A DNA stretch of 64,000 nt, from contig CAMOKL010000004.1 in NCBI GenBank assembly GCA_946617655.1, positions 14,501-78,500 on the forward strand, in the 5' to 3' direction. The position numbers and the translations under genes are program-made. Under the pieces are notes generated by a model, which was not told where the DNA came from, did not search any database, and worked only from the letters and a program-made list of their open reading frames with translations. The stretch is from Anaeroplasma sp902783745. GTDB taxonomy: Bacteria > Bacillota_I > Bacilli_A > Acholeplasmatales > Anaeroplasmataceae. This document shows positions 18,192 through 26,828 of this stretch, one piece after another (position 1 is the stretch's first letter; each line of letters starts with the position of its first letter).

Positions 18192-19193
18192 CTATTCAGA
18201 TTCAATTTCTAATGATGCATATGCATTTAAATGTAGGTCTGCAAGAGTAGGATTACATTTATATTGATAATATCCTGCACAAGCAATCATTGCAGCATTA
18301 TCAGTACAATACTTAATTGATGGAATCATGATATTAAAATCCTTGCCTTCTTCCATAAATCTTTCTTTTAATCCTTTGTTTGCAGAAACTCCACCTGCAA
18401 CAATAATATTAGAAACACCTTTCTCTTTTGCTAATCTTAATGTTTTTCTTACTAAAACCTCAGTAACTGAGTTTTGGAATGAACAACATAAATCATTAAT
18501 ATTAATCTCTTCTCCTCTTTGCATTGCATTATGATGAAGATTAATAACTGCAGATTTTAATCCAGAAAAAGAGAAATTATAACTACCATCCTCTAAATAA
18601 ACTCTAGGTAGGTTATATGTATCCTTACCTAAATGTGCAAGCTTATCAACCTTAGGTCCACCAGGATATGTTAAGCCACATACTCTTGCAACCTTATCAT
18701 ATGCTTCACCAACCGCGTCATCTAATGTTTCACCAATAAGCTCAAAATTAAAATGATCCTTCATATAAATAAGCTCTGTATTACCACCAGATACTAATAA
18801 TGCAATTGCAGGGAATGTCATTTCATGCTCAATTGAATTTGCATAAATATGTCCAACTAAATGGTGTACTGCAATGATTGGCTTATGATACATCATCGCA
18901 AATGTTTTTGCGGCATTAACACCAATAAGTAAAGAGCCTATTAAACCAGGCCCATATGTTACTGCAACTAAATCAATATCCTCAGGCTTAACATTTGCTT
19001 CTTCAAATGCTTGCTTAAAAACCATAGATACTTGATATACATGGTTTCTTGATGCAACCTCAGGTACTACACCACCAAATTTTTCATGAATATTAATTTG
19101 AGAATTTATTACGCATGATAATACTTCTTTTCCATCTCTTACTATAGATGCAGAAGTTTCATCACAGCTTGATTCAACTCCTAATACTAGCAT
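18192..19193 (-). CDS. tsaD: tRNA threonylcarbamoyladenosine synthase subunit TsaD
   Basis: TsaD is the catalytic subunit that puts threonylcarbamoyl on A37 of ANN-decoding tRNAs, working with TsaB and TsaE. The 333-residue protein has GVESSCDET, the metal-binding HHLVGHIYAN (His pair), LLVSGGNTEL, and VAGGVSANKGLKE. TsaB and TsaE are encoded upstream in the same direction with ybaK and rimI between them. Confidence 0.97.
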   Translation of the reverse strand: MLVLGVESSCDETSASIVRDGKEVLSCVINSQINIHEKFGGVVPEVASRNHVYQVSMVFKQAFEEANVKPEDIDLVAVTYGPGLIGSLLIGVNAAKTFAMMYHKPIIAVHHLVGHIYANSIEHEMTFPAIALLVSGGNTELIYMKDHFNFELIGETLDDAVGEAYDKVARVCGLTYPGGPKVDKLAHLGKDTYNLPRVYLEDGSYNFSFSGLKSAVINLHHNAMQRGEEININDLCCSFQNSVTEVLVRKTLRLAKEKGVSNIIVAGGVSANKGLKERFMEEGKDFNIMIPSIKYCTDNAAMIACAGYYQYKCNPTLADLHLNAYASLEIESE

Positions 19194-19197
19194 AAAC

Positions 19198-19671
19198 CTA
19201 CTCCTTTATATCCTTAAATTCAATACGGATAAGCTTAGATAGCTCATTTGGATCCATTTTAATTTGTAATCCTATCTTTCCACCAGAAAATAAAACATAT
19301 GGAAAATCTAATGCAGTTATATCCATAACTGTTACAAAGCTTTTCTTCATTCCAATAGGAGAACATCCACCTCTTACATATCCTGTTAAAGGTAAAAGCT
19401 CTTTTACCTGTATCATCTCAACTGATTTACAATTAACTGTCTTAGCACATTTCTTTAAATCCAATTCAGAAGATACTGGAACACAAAATACATAATTTTT
19501 CTTATCAGCGCCCTTAGTTACTAATGTTTTAAAAACCTGATTAGGATCTTCATTTGTAGCCATTGCAACACCAATACCATCTACTGCTTCACCTTCCTTA
19601 TGAGCATATTCTATTACCTCATATTTAATTTTCTTTTGGTCAAGCTGTCTCATCGCATTTGTCTTTTCCAT
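19198..19671 (-). CDS. ybaK: YbaK-type aminoacyl-tRNA deacylase
   Basis: YbaK hydrolyses Cys-tRNA(Pro) in trans. The preferred start is ATG 19671 (MEKTNAMRQL), preceded by a GAGG site; the longer reading into rimI is unlikely. In 157 residues it has QVFKTLV, the conserved lysine in KNYVFCVPV, and GGCSPIGMKK, typical of the Cys-tRNA(Pro)/Cys-tRNA(Cys) deacylase group. It sits between tsaD and rimI in the tRNA-quality operon. Confidence 0.92.
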   Translation of the reverse strand: MEKTNAMRQLDQKKIKYEVIEYAHKEGEAVDGIGVAMATNEDPNQVFKTLVTKGADKKNYVFCVPVSSELDLKKCAKTVNCKSVEMIQVKELLPLTGYVRGGCSPIGMKKSFVTVMDITALDFPYVLFSGGKIGLQIKMDPNELSKLIRIEFKDIKE

Positions 19672-19682
19672 AAAAAACCTCA

Positions 19683-20114
19683 CTAAAATATTAACTGCAA
19701 CACTTGTGCATCGCATCCATCACTATAATATTGTTTTCTTACATTAATCTTTCTATATCCAAGCTTACTATATAAGCTTATTGCTGCAACATTATCATCT
19801 CTAACCTCAAGAAATGATGATTTAGCACCATATTCCTTTAATTCACTAAATACGTGATTTAAAAGATTTTCTCCTAAATGACATCTTCTTCTTTTAGGTG
19901 ATATACAAAAGTTTAAAATTTCAATGATTTCACCATCAAATACAGTAGATACATATCCAATAATATCATTATTATCATCTATTACATAAATATATGCCAT
20001 CATATTAGATAAATATGATTCTAAAAAATCATAACCTAAACTATGTCCTAGCGATTCTTCTTCTAATGATACTATTTTATTAATATCTTCTTTAGTATAT
20101 TTTCTTATAATCAT
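19683..20114 (-). CDS. rimI: RimI-type GNAT N-acetyltransferase
   Basis: The family acetylates N-terminal residues such as that of ribosomal protein S18. The 143-residue GNAT fold shows the acetyl-CoA loop as SPKRRRCHLGENLL (R/Q-x-x-G-x-G/A pattern, here RRRCHLG) and the C-terminal NVAAISLYSKLGYRKI block. It overlaps tsaB by a base, the usual tsaB-rimI-tsaD order in Firmicutes. Confidence 0.9.
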   Translation of the reverse strand: MIIRKYTKEDINKIVSLEEESLGHSLGYDFLESYLSNMMAYIYVIDDNNDIIGYVSTVFDGEIIEILNFCISPKRRRCHLGENLLNHVFSELKEYGAKSSFLEVRDDNVAAISLYSKLGYRKINVRKQYYSDGCDAQVLQLIF

Positions 20115-20689
20115 TATTTTAAATTTCTTTCAGCTTCAGTATCTCTTAAATAATTAGGTACTAAAAGATCTGGATTACTAACTAATTCTGAATTTGATAT
20201 TACATAGAATGGATCTACTATAAATTCAGATTCATTAGAAACAAATTCATAATTAGATTCTAATAATGTATTATTATCATACATTCCCTCATCTAATACA
20301 TATTTATCCTTATTAGTATCTATTATTGCAGCAAAAGATTGATTATGTCTTGCATCAACCATAGATAAAACTATACCCTTATTTCCTGATGCAATAAGCT
20401 TTAATGTAGATATTTTATATAATGGAACATTCTTAAATGATGCCATCATTTTAGAAACTGTAACACCCATTCTAACACCAGTATAAGACCCAGGTCCTAT
20501 ACCAACTATAATCTTTGATAATTGATCTACTTCTATTTTTGCAGTTTTTAAGGCTTCATCAACTAAATAAACAATGTTTTTAGCATGATCATGTTCGCCT
20601 TTCATATATACTTCTTTTACTATTTTATTATCGCAAACTAAGGCAATATATAAAACTTTAGTTGCTGAATCAATAATTAATGAATACAT
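20114..20689 (-). CDS. tsaB: tRNA threonylcarbamoyladenosine biosynthesis protein TsaB
   Basis: TsaB is the non-catalytic ASKHA paralogue that dimerises with TsaD. In 191 residues it has LIIDSATKVLYIALV at the N-terminus and the hallmark GIGPGSYTGVRMG (about 63-75). Its C-terminal half is short compared with well-studied homologues but complete to the PNYLRD end. It overlaps both tsaE and rimI by one base. Confidence 0.94.
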   Translation of the reverse strand: MYSLIIDSATKVLYIALVCDNKIVKEVYMKGEHDHAKNIVYLVDEALKTAKIEVDQLSKIIVGIGPGSYTGVRMGVTVSKMMASFKNVPLYKISTLKLIASGNKGIVLSMVDARHNQSFAAIIDTNKDKYVLDEGMYDNNTLLESNYEFVSNESEFIVDPFYVISNSELVSNPDLLVPNYLRDTEAERNLK

Positions 20690-21138
20690 TATAATGCCTC
20701 AACTTTCTTAATATATTTATCTCCTATTGCCTTAATTTCAATAGTACGCTTTTCTGAATAAGTTCTTATAATATTAACTAAAATATATTCCTTAGGTAAT
20801 AACTCTTCTACTTGATATGGCCATTCAATTACACATACACCATCAGTTTCAATATATTCATATAAATCAAAATCATTATTTAGGCCATCTAATCTATATA
20901 AATCTAAGTGATACAATGTAGCCTTTGTACCCTTATATGATTTTACTATCGTAAATGTAGGTGAATTAATAATTCTTGTTACACCTAATGCCTTACCTAT
21001 TCCCTTAGTAAATGTAGTTTTTCCTGCAGATAAGTCACCTAAGAGTAAAACAACATCTCCATTTTCTAACACATTACCAAGCTTTTCTCCAAGCATTATT
21101 GTTTCTTCTGGATTATTAATATTAAATGTTTTTACCAT
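20689..21138 (-). CDS. tsaE: tRNA threonylcarbamoyladenosine biosynthesis ATPase TsaE
   Basis: TsaE is the small P-loop ATPase that drives turnover of the TsaBD complex. I favour ATG 21138 (MVKTFNINN) over an upstream GTG because of the ribosome-site spacing. Visible are LLGDLSAGKTTF (Walker A, about 31-42), NSPTFTIVK and YHLDLYRL, all family marks. First gene of the tsaE-tsaB-rimI-ybaK-tsaD unit. Confidence 0.94.
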   Translation of the reverse strand: MVKTFNINNPEETIMLGEKLGNVLENGDVVLLLGDLSAGKTTFTKGIGKALGVTRIINSPTFTIVKSYKGTKATLYHLDLYRLDGLNNDFDLYEYIETDGVCVIEWPYQVEELLPKEYILVNIIRTYSEKRTIEIKAIGDKYIKKVEAL

Positions 21139-21198
21139 AATATCATCCACTTCCTAAAAAATTTACTCTAATATTATAAGTTAAATAATAAAAATAAT

Positions 21199-21230
21199 AA
21201 AGACTCCAAGAACACTTTCTTGAAGTCTTT
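21199..21230 (-). terminator. Terminator after the CobW-type GTPase pair
   Basis: A 14-bp imperfect stem (AAAGACTTCAAGAA with TTCTTGGAGTCTTT on the minus strand) is followed by ATTATTTTTATT, just past the stop at 21235. Confidence 0.7.
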
Positions 21231-21234
21231 TATA

Positions 21235-22173
21235 CTAATTCATACCTAATACTTCTTCTTTATGCTTAGGCATTACTACAACACTTGATGCGTGAAGCAT
21301 TATAACTTCTTCTTTTGCAAGCTTTGAGTATTCTCTTGAAACTGTACAAGTTAAATATACATAATCTCCATCTTTAACCTTAACATCAGTTTCATTTTTT
21401 ACCTCATATCCTAAGAATTGGATATCTTGTGCACAACAAGTCATAACCTGTCTTCCTACAACAAAATCACCATTCTTTAATGACTTACGAACAAATACAG
21501 GGAATTTAAATGTCTTGTTCTCATATTTCTCAAAATTATCAAAAACCTCAACATACCAAATAGGATAAATATCTTCTTCAAAGATAATTTCATCCTTTGA
21601 TAAATCATAAGGTAGGTCTTCATCTAATCTTGTAGTTAGGGAACCATCAGCTTGTTCAAAGGCAATTTGACATTGCTGATTCATAGCACGGATTTGTCTT
21701 CTAAATGATGCAAGCTCATTAATACCATCACATCTATTAAATATAACAAGGCTTGAATCCTTTAACATACTTTGATATATCTTTTTCATGTTATTAAACA
21801 TAACCTTAAATGTAGATGCATCAATTAAAGATATTTGTTGATATATAAGCATATAATCTGGGAATTCTTGATTATCCCAATTAAAGAATGTGTTATATTC
21901 AATAACATATCTATCAGCCATATATTTCTTATCTATTGCTTCCATATATTCAGGAGTAAAATCTGTATCCTTTTCTACATATTCAATAGATACCTTGTAT
22001 TTATCTAGCCATTCCTTATCGTATTCAATTTCGCCTTCCTCGCAACAAATAATAACTGTTGTATTATTTTGATATTCAGGATTATTCTCAATAATTTCTT
22101 TAATTAATGATGTTTTACCTGATTCAAGGAATCCATTTAATAAGAATAGTGGAACCTCTTTAGTCTTTGGCAT
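21235..22173 (-). CDS. CobW/P47K-family GTPase with DUF1980-like C-terminus
   Basis: The N-terminal G domain has LLNGFLESGKTSLI (Walker A GFLESGKT, residues 14-21) and ICCEEGE, a variant of the metal-site CxCC; NRCD supplies the guanine-specificity motif. From about residue 225 the protein changes to a beta-rich segment with FVVGRQVMTCCAQDIQFLGY, which resembles the C-terminal half of TIGR03943/YcgQ-type (DUF1980) proteins that accompany metal permeases. It overlaps nothing but is 19 bases downstream of another CobW-type GTPase. Likely role: metallochaperone in zinc or another metal supply; substrate unproven. Confidence 0.8.
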   Translation of the reverse strand: MPKTKEVPLFLLNGFLESGKTSLIKEIIENNPEYQNNTTVIICCEEGEIEYDKEWLDKYKVSIEYVEKDTDFTPEYMEAIDKKYMADRYVIEYNTFFNWDNQEFPDYMLIYQQISLIDASTFKVMFNNMKKIYQSMLKDSSLVIFNRCDGINELASFRRQIRAMNQQCQIAFEQADGSLTTRLDEDLPYDLSKDEIIFEEDIYPIWYVEVFDNFEKYENKTFKFPVFVRKSLKNGDFVVGRQVMTCCAQDIQFLGYEVKNETDVKVKDGDYVYLTCTVSREYSKLAKEEVIMLHASSVVVMPKHKEEVLGMN

Positions 22174-22192
22174 AATAAAACCTCTTTATAAA

Positions 22193-23329
22193 TTAAAATA
22201 ATTTTTTAATATCTTCTTCTTTAATCTTAGAACCAATTACAACAATCTTAGCCATAGGGATTGAATGAGTAGGCTCAAATGATACTTCTTCTGGTGTTAA
22301 TTGGAATAAATACCAATTAGAATCTGTTGCCTCAATTATACCTTTAGCACGTACAATTACACCATACTTACCATTTGCCATATCATTAATTAATGACTTA
22401 AATTGTTCAATATCATATTTCTTTACTGTTTCAATTCCAACTGATTGGAATACTTCATCTGCGTGATGGTGGTGATGATGATGTTCTTCATCTTCATCAT
22501 CGTGATGGTGGTGACAGCTACAGTTTGGATCATCACACTCATCTTCGTCATGGTCGTGGTGATGGTGATGTTCATGTTCTTCATCTTCATCATCTTCGTC
22601 ATGGTCATGGTGATGATGGTGATGCTCTTCATCCTCATCATCATGATGGTGGTGGTGACAGCTACAGTTTGGATCATCACATTCATCATGATCATGTCCT
22701 AACGCATCCTTAATTGCTTCATTATCTAATAATTCTGTATCAAAACCTTCATAAGCCTTAACTAATTCATCATCAGAAAGCTTAGAAATAGGTGTTGTTA
22801 CAACTACAGCCTTAGAATTAATTTCTCTTATTACCTCTAATGCTTCTTTTACCTTATCTTCATTTGCAATATCAGTTCTTGATAAAATTATTGTATGTGC
22901 ATTAGAAATTTGGTCATTAAAGAATTCACCAAAGTTCTTTGCATACATCTTTGCTTTCTTAGCATCTACTAAACAAACAAGAGAATTAATATTCTTACCA
23001 AGACCAGCCTTTGTTACTGCCGCAACAATATCAGAAAGCTTACCAACACCTGATGGTTCAATTAAAATACGATCAGGATTTTCTTGCTTAACTAATTCTC
23101 CTAAAGCCTTAGTAAAATCACCAACAAGTGAACAACAAATACATCCTTGGCTTAATTCCTTCATTTCAATTTTTGTATCCTTTAGGATATCAGTATCAAC
23201 TGATACTTCACCATACTCATTTTCTACTAATACTACTTTTTCATTTTTAATTTCTGTTTTTAATAATCTTTCAATGAATGTAGTCTTACCAGCTCCTAAG
23301 AAGCCTGAAATAATATCAATTTTTAACAT
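22193..23329 (-). CDS. CobW/ZNG1-type GTPase metallochaperone with His-rich insert
   Basis: I take ATG 23329 (MLKIDIISG), giving 378 residues. GFLGAGKTTFI (Walker A, about 8-18), the metal-coordinating GCICC (about 62-66) and LSRTD mark a COG0523 GTPase. Residues about 215-290 form an extreme His/Asp/Glu insert in which the unit CDDPNCSCHHHH occurs twice, a metal-buffering loop typical of zinc-handling members. The C-terminal CobW_C domain follows. Its promoter is clear (23355-23383); I see no Zur box that I can defend. With the next gene it forms a two-GTPase metal operon. Confidence 0.88.
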   Translation of the reverse strand: MLKIDIISGFLGAGKTTFIERLLKTEIKNEKVVLVENEYGEVSVDTDILKDTKIEMKELSQGCICCSLVGDFTKALGELVKQENPDRILIEPSGVGKLSDIVAAVTKAGLGKNINSLVCLVDAKKAKMYAKNFGEFFNDQISNAHTIILSRTDIANEDKVKEALEVIREINSKAVVVTTPISKLSDDELVKAYEGFDTELLDNEAIKDALGHDHDECDDPNCSCHHHHHDDEDEEHHHHHHDHDEDDEDEEHEHHHHHDHDEDECDDPNCSCHHHHDDEDEEHHHHHHHADEVFQSVGIETVKKYDIEQFKSLINDMANGKYGVIVRAKGIIEATDSNWYLFQLTPEEVSFEPTHSIPMAKIVVIGSKIKEEDIKKLF

Positions 23330-23354
23330 ATTATTACCAACCTTTCGAATACAT

Positions 23355-23383
23355 ATTATAGCATTAATATAGATTGTATGCAA
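23355..23383 (-). promoter_or_regulatory. Promoter of the CobW-type GTPase operon
   Basis: TTGCAT (23378-23383) and TATAAT (23355-23360) on the minus strand are 17 bases apart. The transcript would have a very short leader before ATG 23329. Confidence 0.7.
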
Positions 23384-23595
23384 TAAAATTAAACCGTTAT
23401 TACGAAAATAATTGACAGTTAGTTATATAGAGTGCCAAAAAAGAGATAAGTCATTGACTTACCTCTTATGTATATTCTTCTTAACTTTATATTTTGTAAC
23501 CAATAAAAAAGTATACCATTTTTATAGATATACTTTCCTAATTTTTCCGCAGTTTATTCTGCAATGGGACAGTTTTATAATCTCTAATCCAACTA

Positions 23596-24248
23596 TTATT
23601 TAAAAATAAATTGACTCTTAATACAATCATCAATTTTTTCTTCTAGTTCACTCGGTAATTTATTATTCTCTGAATATAAAATATTAGAATACTTTTTATC
23701 ATTAGAATCCTTTACAAAAACATTTGTTACTAAAAAGTAACCTGATGCTTTATCAAAGCAATCTTCATCTCTTAATGACTTAACTATATAGCATTCACTT
23801 TTTGCATTACCAGCAGTATCATATTCATGTTCCATTAATAATGTAAAATATAAATCAGTTGTACCAAACTTAAATGTTGTTGTACCAGTCTTAATATCTT
23901 CTAGCATAACACTTTGACTTTTAGCCAATTTTGAAATGTCTTGAATATGCTTTACTTTCTTTTCATATAATGCATATGGATGTTCTGACGAAAAGAAAAT
24001 ATGTGTTTTCTTTAAAGTTCCTCTTACAGCATATTTATAAAAATCATTAGCAGATAATTTAGTATCTACACCAGTTAGATGTTTAAAGTTTCCTTTTTTA
24101 AAAGAAACTTCAATATATCTATTATCAAAACATATAGAAACTTTTTACCAACAACATTATTTTTGAACTCAACTGCTGCTAGATGAATTTCATTAATTGC
24201 ATTTGCTTTATTTAGTTCTTTTTGAGTTTGAGTTAAGCTTTTAGCCAT
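23596..24248 (-). pseudogene. Frameshifted nuclease-like toxin (PBECR4-like), behind a structured RNA
   Basis: ATG 24248 after AAGGAAA opens a frame that ends early in stop codons after residue 40. Adding one base at the A4 run (24127-24130) joins it to a continuous frame to the stop at 23596, for 217 residues. The restored protein contains IEVSFKKGNFKHLTGV, the start of the PBECR4 group (barnase-EndoU-ColicinE5-RelE-like RNases) as I recall it, then FYKYAVRG and a C-terminal beta-rich part. The intact 3' reading frame (23596-23928) alone has no ribosome site at its TTG. The gene follows a terminator and a promoter-driven RNA, the type III toxin layout. Family call is moderate; the frameshift is read directly from the sequence. 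Confidence 0.6.
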
Positions 24249-24262
24249 TATTTTATTTCCTT

Positions 24263-24294
24263 AAAAAAGTTAGGGCTATTTTTCAAGCCCTAAC
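24263..24294 (-). terminator. Attenuator-like terminator between the structured RNA and the toxin gene
   Basis: The 9-bp stem GTTAGGGCT/AGCCCTAAC is followed by TTTTTT on the minus strand, then the toxin ribosome site. In type III systems such a terminator sets the RNA-to-toxin ratio. Confidence 0.85.
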
Positions 24295-24508
24295 CAAATC
24301 TTTTATATTACTGTGGTTGTAAGCTGGCTGTCAGCTTCAATGTATTTCCATACATTATATGTCGCCAATAATTTAAGTCCTTGGCGTGGACTACAGTTAT
24401 GACCAAACTGCAAGGTTCTATATTCTTCCGAATATAACAAGTCTTAGTAATTAACCTGCCTAAGTGCAGTACAGCTTTTACGTGCCACAACACGGGATAT
24501 CTCTATCC
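24295..24508 (-). ncRNA. Structured RNA, putative antitoxin (no tandem repeats)
   Basis: A strong promoter (24515-24543) would start an RNA of about 215-245 nt ending at 24263. It carries no long ORF that looks real and many short stems: GGATAgaGATATCC at the 5' end (24494-24507), TTCGGAAGAA, GCTGACAGC/GCTGGCTG, and TGTATGGAAATACA. Unlike classical ToxI it is not built of direct repeats. Its 5' hairpin and promoter resemble those of the repeat-type loci at 41758 and 63814. The antitoxin role is inferred from layout. Confidence 0.55.
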
Positions 24509-24514
24509 ACTTAT

Positions 24515-24543
24515 AATATAGCAAAAAAAGGAAAAATTGTAAA
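24515..24543 (-). promoter_or_regulatory. Promoter of the structured RNA/toxin locus
   Basis: TTTACA (24538-24543) and TATATT (24515-24520) with a 17-base spacer on the minus strand; the same hexamers and spacer as the ToxIN promoter at 41758-41786. Confidence 0.8.
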
Positions 24544-24664
24544 GTAAATTTAAAACTAATTTATATTTTTTACATATTGTAAAGTATATTGTATAGTTAA
24601 ACTATAAACTTCCATTTGAGGTTATGCGTACTAAAATACACCTAAATAGTATTTCCTAATACAT

Positions 24665-24694
24665 AAAAAAATGAGACAATGTACATTGTCTCAT
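24665..24694 (-). terminator. Terminator after the TPR protein gene
   Basis: The perfect palindrome ATGAGACAATGTACATTGTCTCAT is flanked on the minus-strand 3' side by a T-run. It starts six bases after the stop of the TPR gene. Confidence 0.85.
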
Positions 24695-24700
24695 TTAATA

Positions 24701-26074
24701 TTATTCTTCATCTTCTAATGCAGGATGAGCAGTATCATCAGCTACATCAGTAGTTTCTTTATTTGCTTCTTCTACTGTAGGAGTCTTTGTAACTTCTTCA
24801 ACAGGAGCATCAGCAACTTTTGTCTCTTCTACTTTAGCTTCTTCATAAGGAGCCTTTGCAGTTTCAACCTTTTCAACTTGTACTTCAGCTGGTTTAATTG
24901 TTGGCTTTTCTTCTACCTTAGCTTCTACTTGAGGAGTAGGACGCTTAATAACCTTTGCCTTAGGTACTTCATTAACCTTTGGTTCAGCCTTTGCAACTGG
25001 CTTCTTAACTTGTGCAGTTTCTCCACCAGTCTTTTGACGACGCTTTCTTTCTTCATATAAAGCACGAATTCTCTTAATATTTCTTAAGCATTCTGCTGCC
25101 TTAGCACCATCGCCAATAGCCATATAATATGTCTTTGCAGCTGCATAATTCTTTCTTCTTAATAGACGGTCTGCAGCTCTCTTTAACTTTTCAGTTGCTC
25201 TTTGCTTAGAACCTTCAGAAGTATACTTTTCTGTTAATACCTTACAGTAAATATCATATCCTTCTTTTGTTCTTCTCTTCTTAGAATCATATCCCCAGCA
25301 AGATTCATATAGATAACCTAAATTGAATAATGCATCTGGGTTCTTTAATTCAATTGCCTTCTTTAAATATTTTTCTGCAAATTCTAGGTTCTTAGTTTGA
25401 GTATATAAGTAACCTAAGTTATTGTAGATGATACCTCTTGATTCATCATCTGATACACCTCTTGATTCCTTTAAGTCAAGTGGTAAGCAGATTGAATAAT
25501 AGTTAATTGCTTTATCATTATCTTGTAATGTTTGATAAGCATCAGCAATTCTTTCCTTAACTTCAAGATCATGAATCTTAAATAATTTAATTAAATAGCA
25601 TAATGCCCATACATAGCTTTCTTGTGAGAATAAGCTGAATGCAAGATTACGATATTTCTTTCTATTAAATCCATTAATCTTAATCTTATTAAATCCACCA
25701 ACAATAATCTGACAGATATCGTTAGCTAAGTTTTCAATTGGGTAACCATCAACTAGCTGAATTTCATTTACAGGATATTTACAGCTTTCTTGTTCATTAT
25801 CCTTTTCAGCATAACAGCATGTAACTTGAACATGTGCTTGATGAGCTTTTTTAATTTCTGGTAGATATTCAGTGAATCCAAACGCATCACTAATATGTAA
25901 AATAATTAATCCACTAGAGTCCTTAACATCTCTTGCGATTTCAGCATCTGAAGCCTCACCTTTTTCATATGAGTGTACTTCTACCTTTTTATCTGTTAAT
26001 ATGTCCTCAAGATAGTTAGCTGTTTCTTCATCTTCTGATAAATAAACAACTGTTACATAATTATTCTTTTGCAT
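24701..26074 (-). CDS. TPR/Sel1-type repeat protein with TIR-like N-terminus and acidic tail
   Basis: I take ATG 26074 (MQKNNYVTV) because GGAGG lies 8 bases upstream; this gives 457 residues. Residues 1-110 (VVYLSEDEETANYLEDIL...GLIILHISDAF) look like an alpha/beta flavodoxin- or TIR-like domain. Residues about 140-330 hold tetratricopeptide-type repeats with NNLGYLYTQTKN and FNLGYLYESCW. The last 100 residues are a Lys/Glu/Pro/Val-rich disordered tail ending AHPALEDEE, a motif shared with the signal peptidase at 48942-50414 (SHPALEEDE). A scaffold or sensor role is plausible; the function is unknown. Two cre-like sites lie upstream. Confidence 0.7.
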   Translation of the reverse strand: MQKNNYVTVVYLSEDEETANYLEDILTDKKVEVHSYEKGEASDAEIARDVKDSSGLIILHISDAFGFTEYLPEIKKAHQAHVQVTCCYAEKDNEQESCKYPVNEIQLVDGYPIENLANDICQIIVGGFNKIKINGFNRKKYRNLAFSLFSQESYVWALCYLIKLFKIHDLEVKERIADAYQTLQDNDKAINYYSICLPLDLKESRGVSDDESRGIIYNNLGYLYTQTKNLEFAEKYLKKAIELKNPDALFNLGYLYESCWGYDSKKRRTKEGYDIYCKVLTEKYTSEGSKQRATEKLKRAADRLLRRKNYAAAKTYYMAIGDGAKAAECLRNIKRIRALYEERKRRQKTGGETAQVKKPVAKAEPKVNEVPKAKVIKRPTPQVEAKVEEKPTIKPAEVQVEKVETAKAPYEEAKVEETKVADAPVEEVTKTPTVEEANKETTDVADDTAHPALEDEE

Positions 26075-26153
26075 AATACCGACCTCCAATTATACAATGT
26101 CACATAAAACGTATATTTTTTCTTTTTAATTATATCATAGATATTCAAAAATA

Positions 26154-26186
26154 TGCAATCGTTTTCAAGTATTTTTAACGTTTTCA
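26154..26186. promoter_or_regulatory. Two cre-like sites upstream of the TPR gene
   Basis: TGCAATCGTTTTCA (26154-26167) and the complement of TGAAAACGTTAAAA (26173-26186) each differ at one position from the consensus TGWAANCGNTNWCA. They lie about 90 bases upstream of the start. CcpA binding is inferred. Confidence 0.4.
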
Positions 26187-26307
26187 ATAACAAAAAACGC
26201 TATTTTAATTAAAAAAAAGACATATAAAACTTAAAAAATAAGATTTTTTTATATCTCTAGTATCATTTTAACACTTTTATTTAATAAATAAAAGATTTAA
26301 GTAATAC

Positions 26308-26338
26308 AAAAAAGATAGACAAAAGCGCTGTCTATCTT
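26308..26338 (-). terminator. Terminator after the ABC importer unit
   Basis: The stem AAGATAGACA/TGTCTATCTT is followed by TTTTTT on the minus strand and overlaps the stop region of the gene at 26337. Confidence 0.8.
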
Positions 26339-26828
26339 AATTCTTTTCATAATATTTTTTACCAAATATCTTTTCATAATCTATAATAGCTCTATTATCA
26401 TAGACTAAAACTGGTATATTTTTACCTACAGTGTAATGATCATATAACATAGGATCTATTTGTTCTTCCATTATAAAATCCTTACCCTGACATCTATATT
26501 GATATCTATAAATATAGCTCTTCTTTAAACCAGCTACTCTATCCTTATATAAAAGCTTTGCGACATCCTTAACACCAAATTTTCTTAATGTCTTAAAATA
26601 ACTACCATTATAAATATCTTTAATACCTAAATAAAGTAAGAATATTCCAATACCTAAAAATAATCCAGCAAATATTATTACTAACGCAAAATATGAAGGA
26701 TTACCAAGTGTATATAATATCGCAAATAATATTGCTAAAACAATTATAGTAATTGATAATATTAATTCAATAATACCACTCTTTAAAGATCCAGATTTAT
26801 ATACTTTAATCTTTGGTTTTGCATCCAT
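26337..26828 (-). CDS. Small membrane protein, unknown
   Basis: I prefer ATG 26828 (MDAKPKIKV), giving 163 residues. Two hydrophobic segments (about 18-42 and 48-70) are followed by a soluble C-terminal part with YQYRCQGKDFIMEEQIDP and PVLVYDNRAIIDYEKIF, a layout like DUF3592-type proteins in which a small beta domain follows two helices. It overlaps the 3' end of the ABC permease gene by 23 bases, so it belongs to that unit. Function not known. Confidence 0.65.
   Translation of the reverse strand: MDAKPKIKVYKSGSLKSGIIELILSITIIVLAILFAILYTLGNPSYFALVIIFAGLFLGIGIFLLYLGIKDIYNGSYFKTLRKFGVKDVAKLLYKDRVAGLKKSYIYRYQYRCQGKDFIMEEQIDPMLYDHYTVGKNIPVLVYDNRAIIDYEKIFGKKYYEKN

Noticed and set aside
22423..22713. 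Three other-frame readings over the His-rich insert
   Set aside because: They arise from CAT/CAC/GAT repeats in the coding sequence of the CobW-type gene.
23412..23603. Plus-strand small protein between the CobW-type gene and the toxin remnant
   Set aside because: No ribosome site and aromatic-rich low-complexity translation; likely spurious.
24308..24493. Protein-coding reading of the structured RNA region
   Set aside because: Cys/His/Thr-rich translation with no ribosome site, within a region of stable stems directly behind a promoter.
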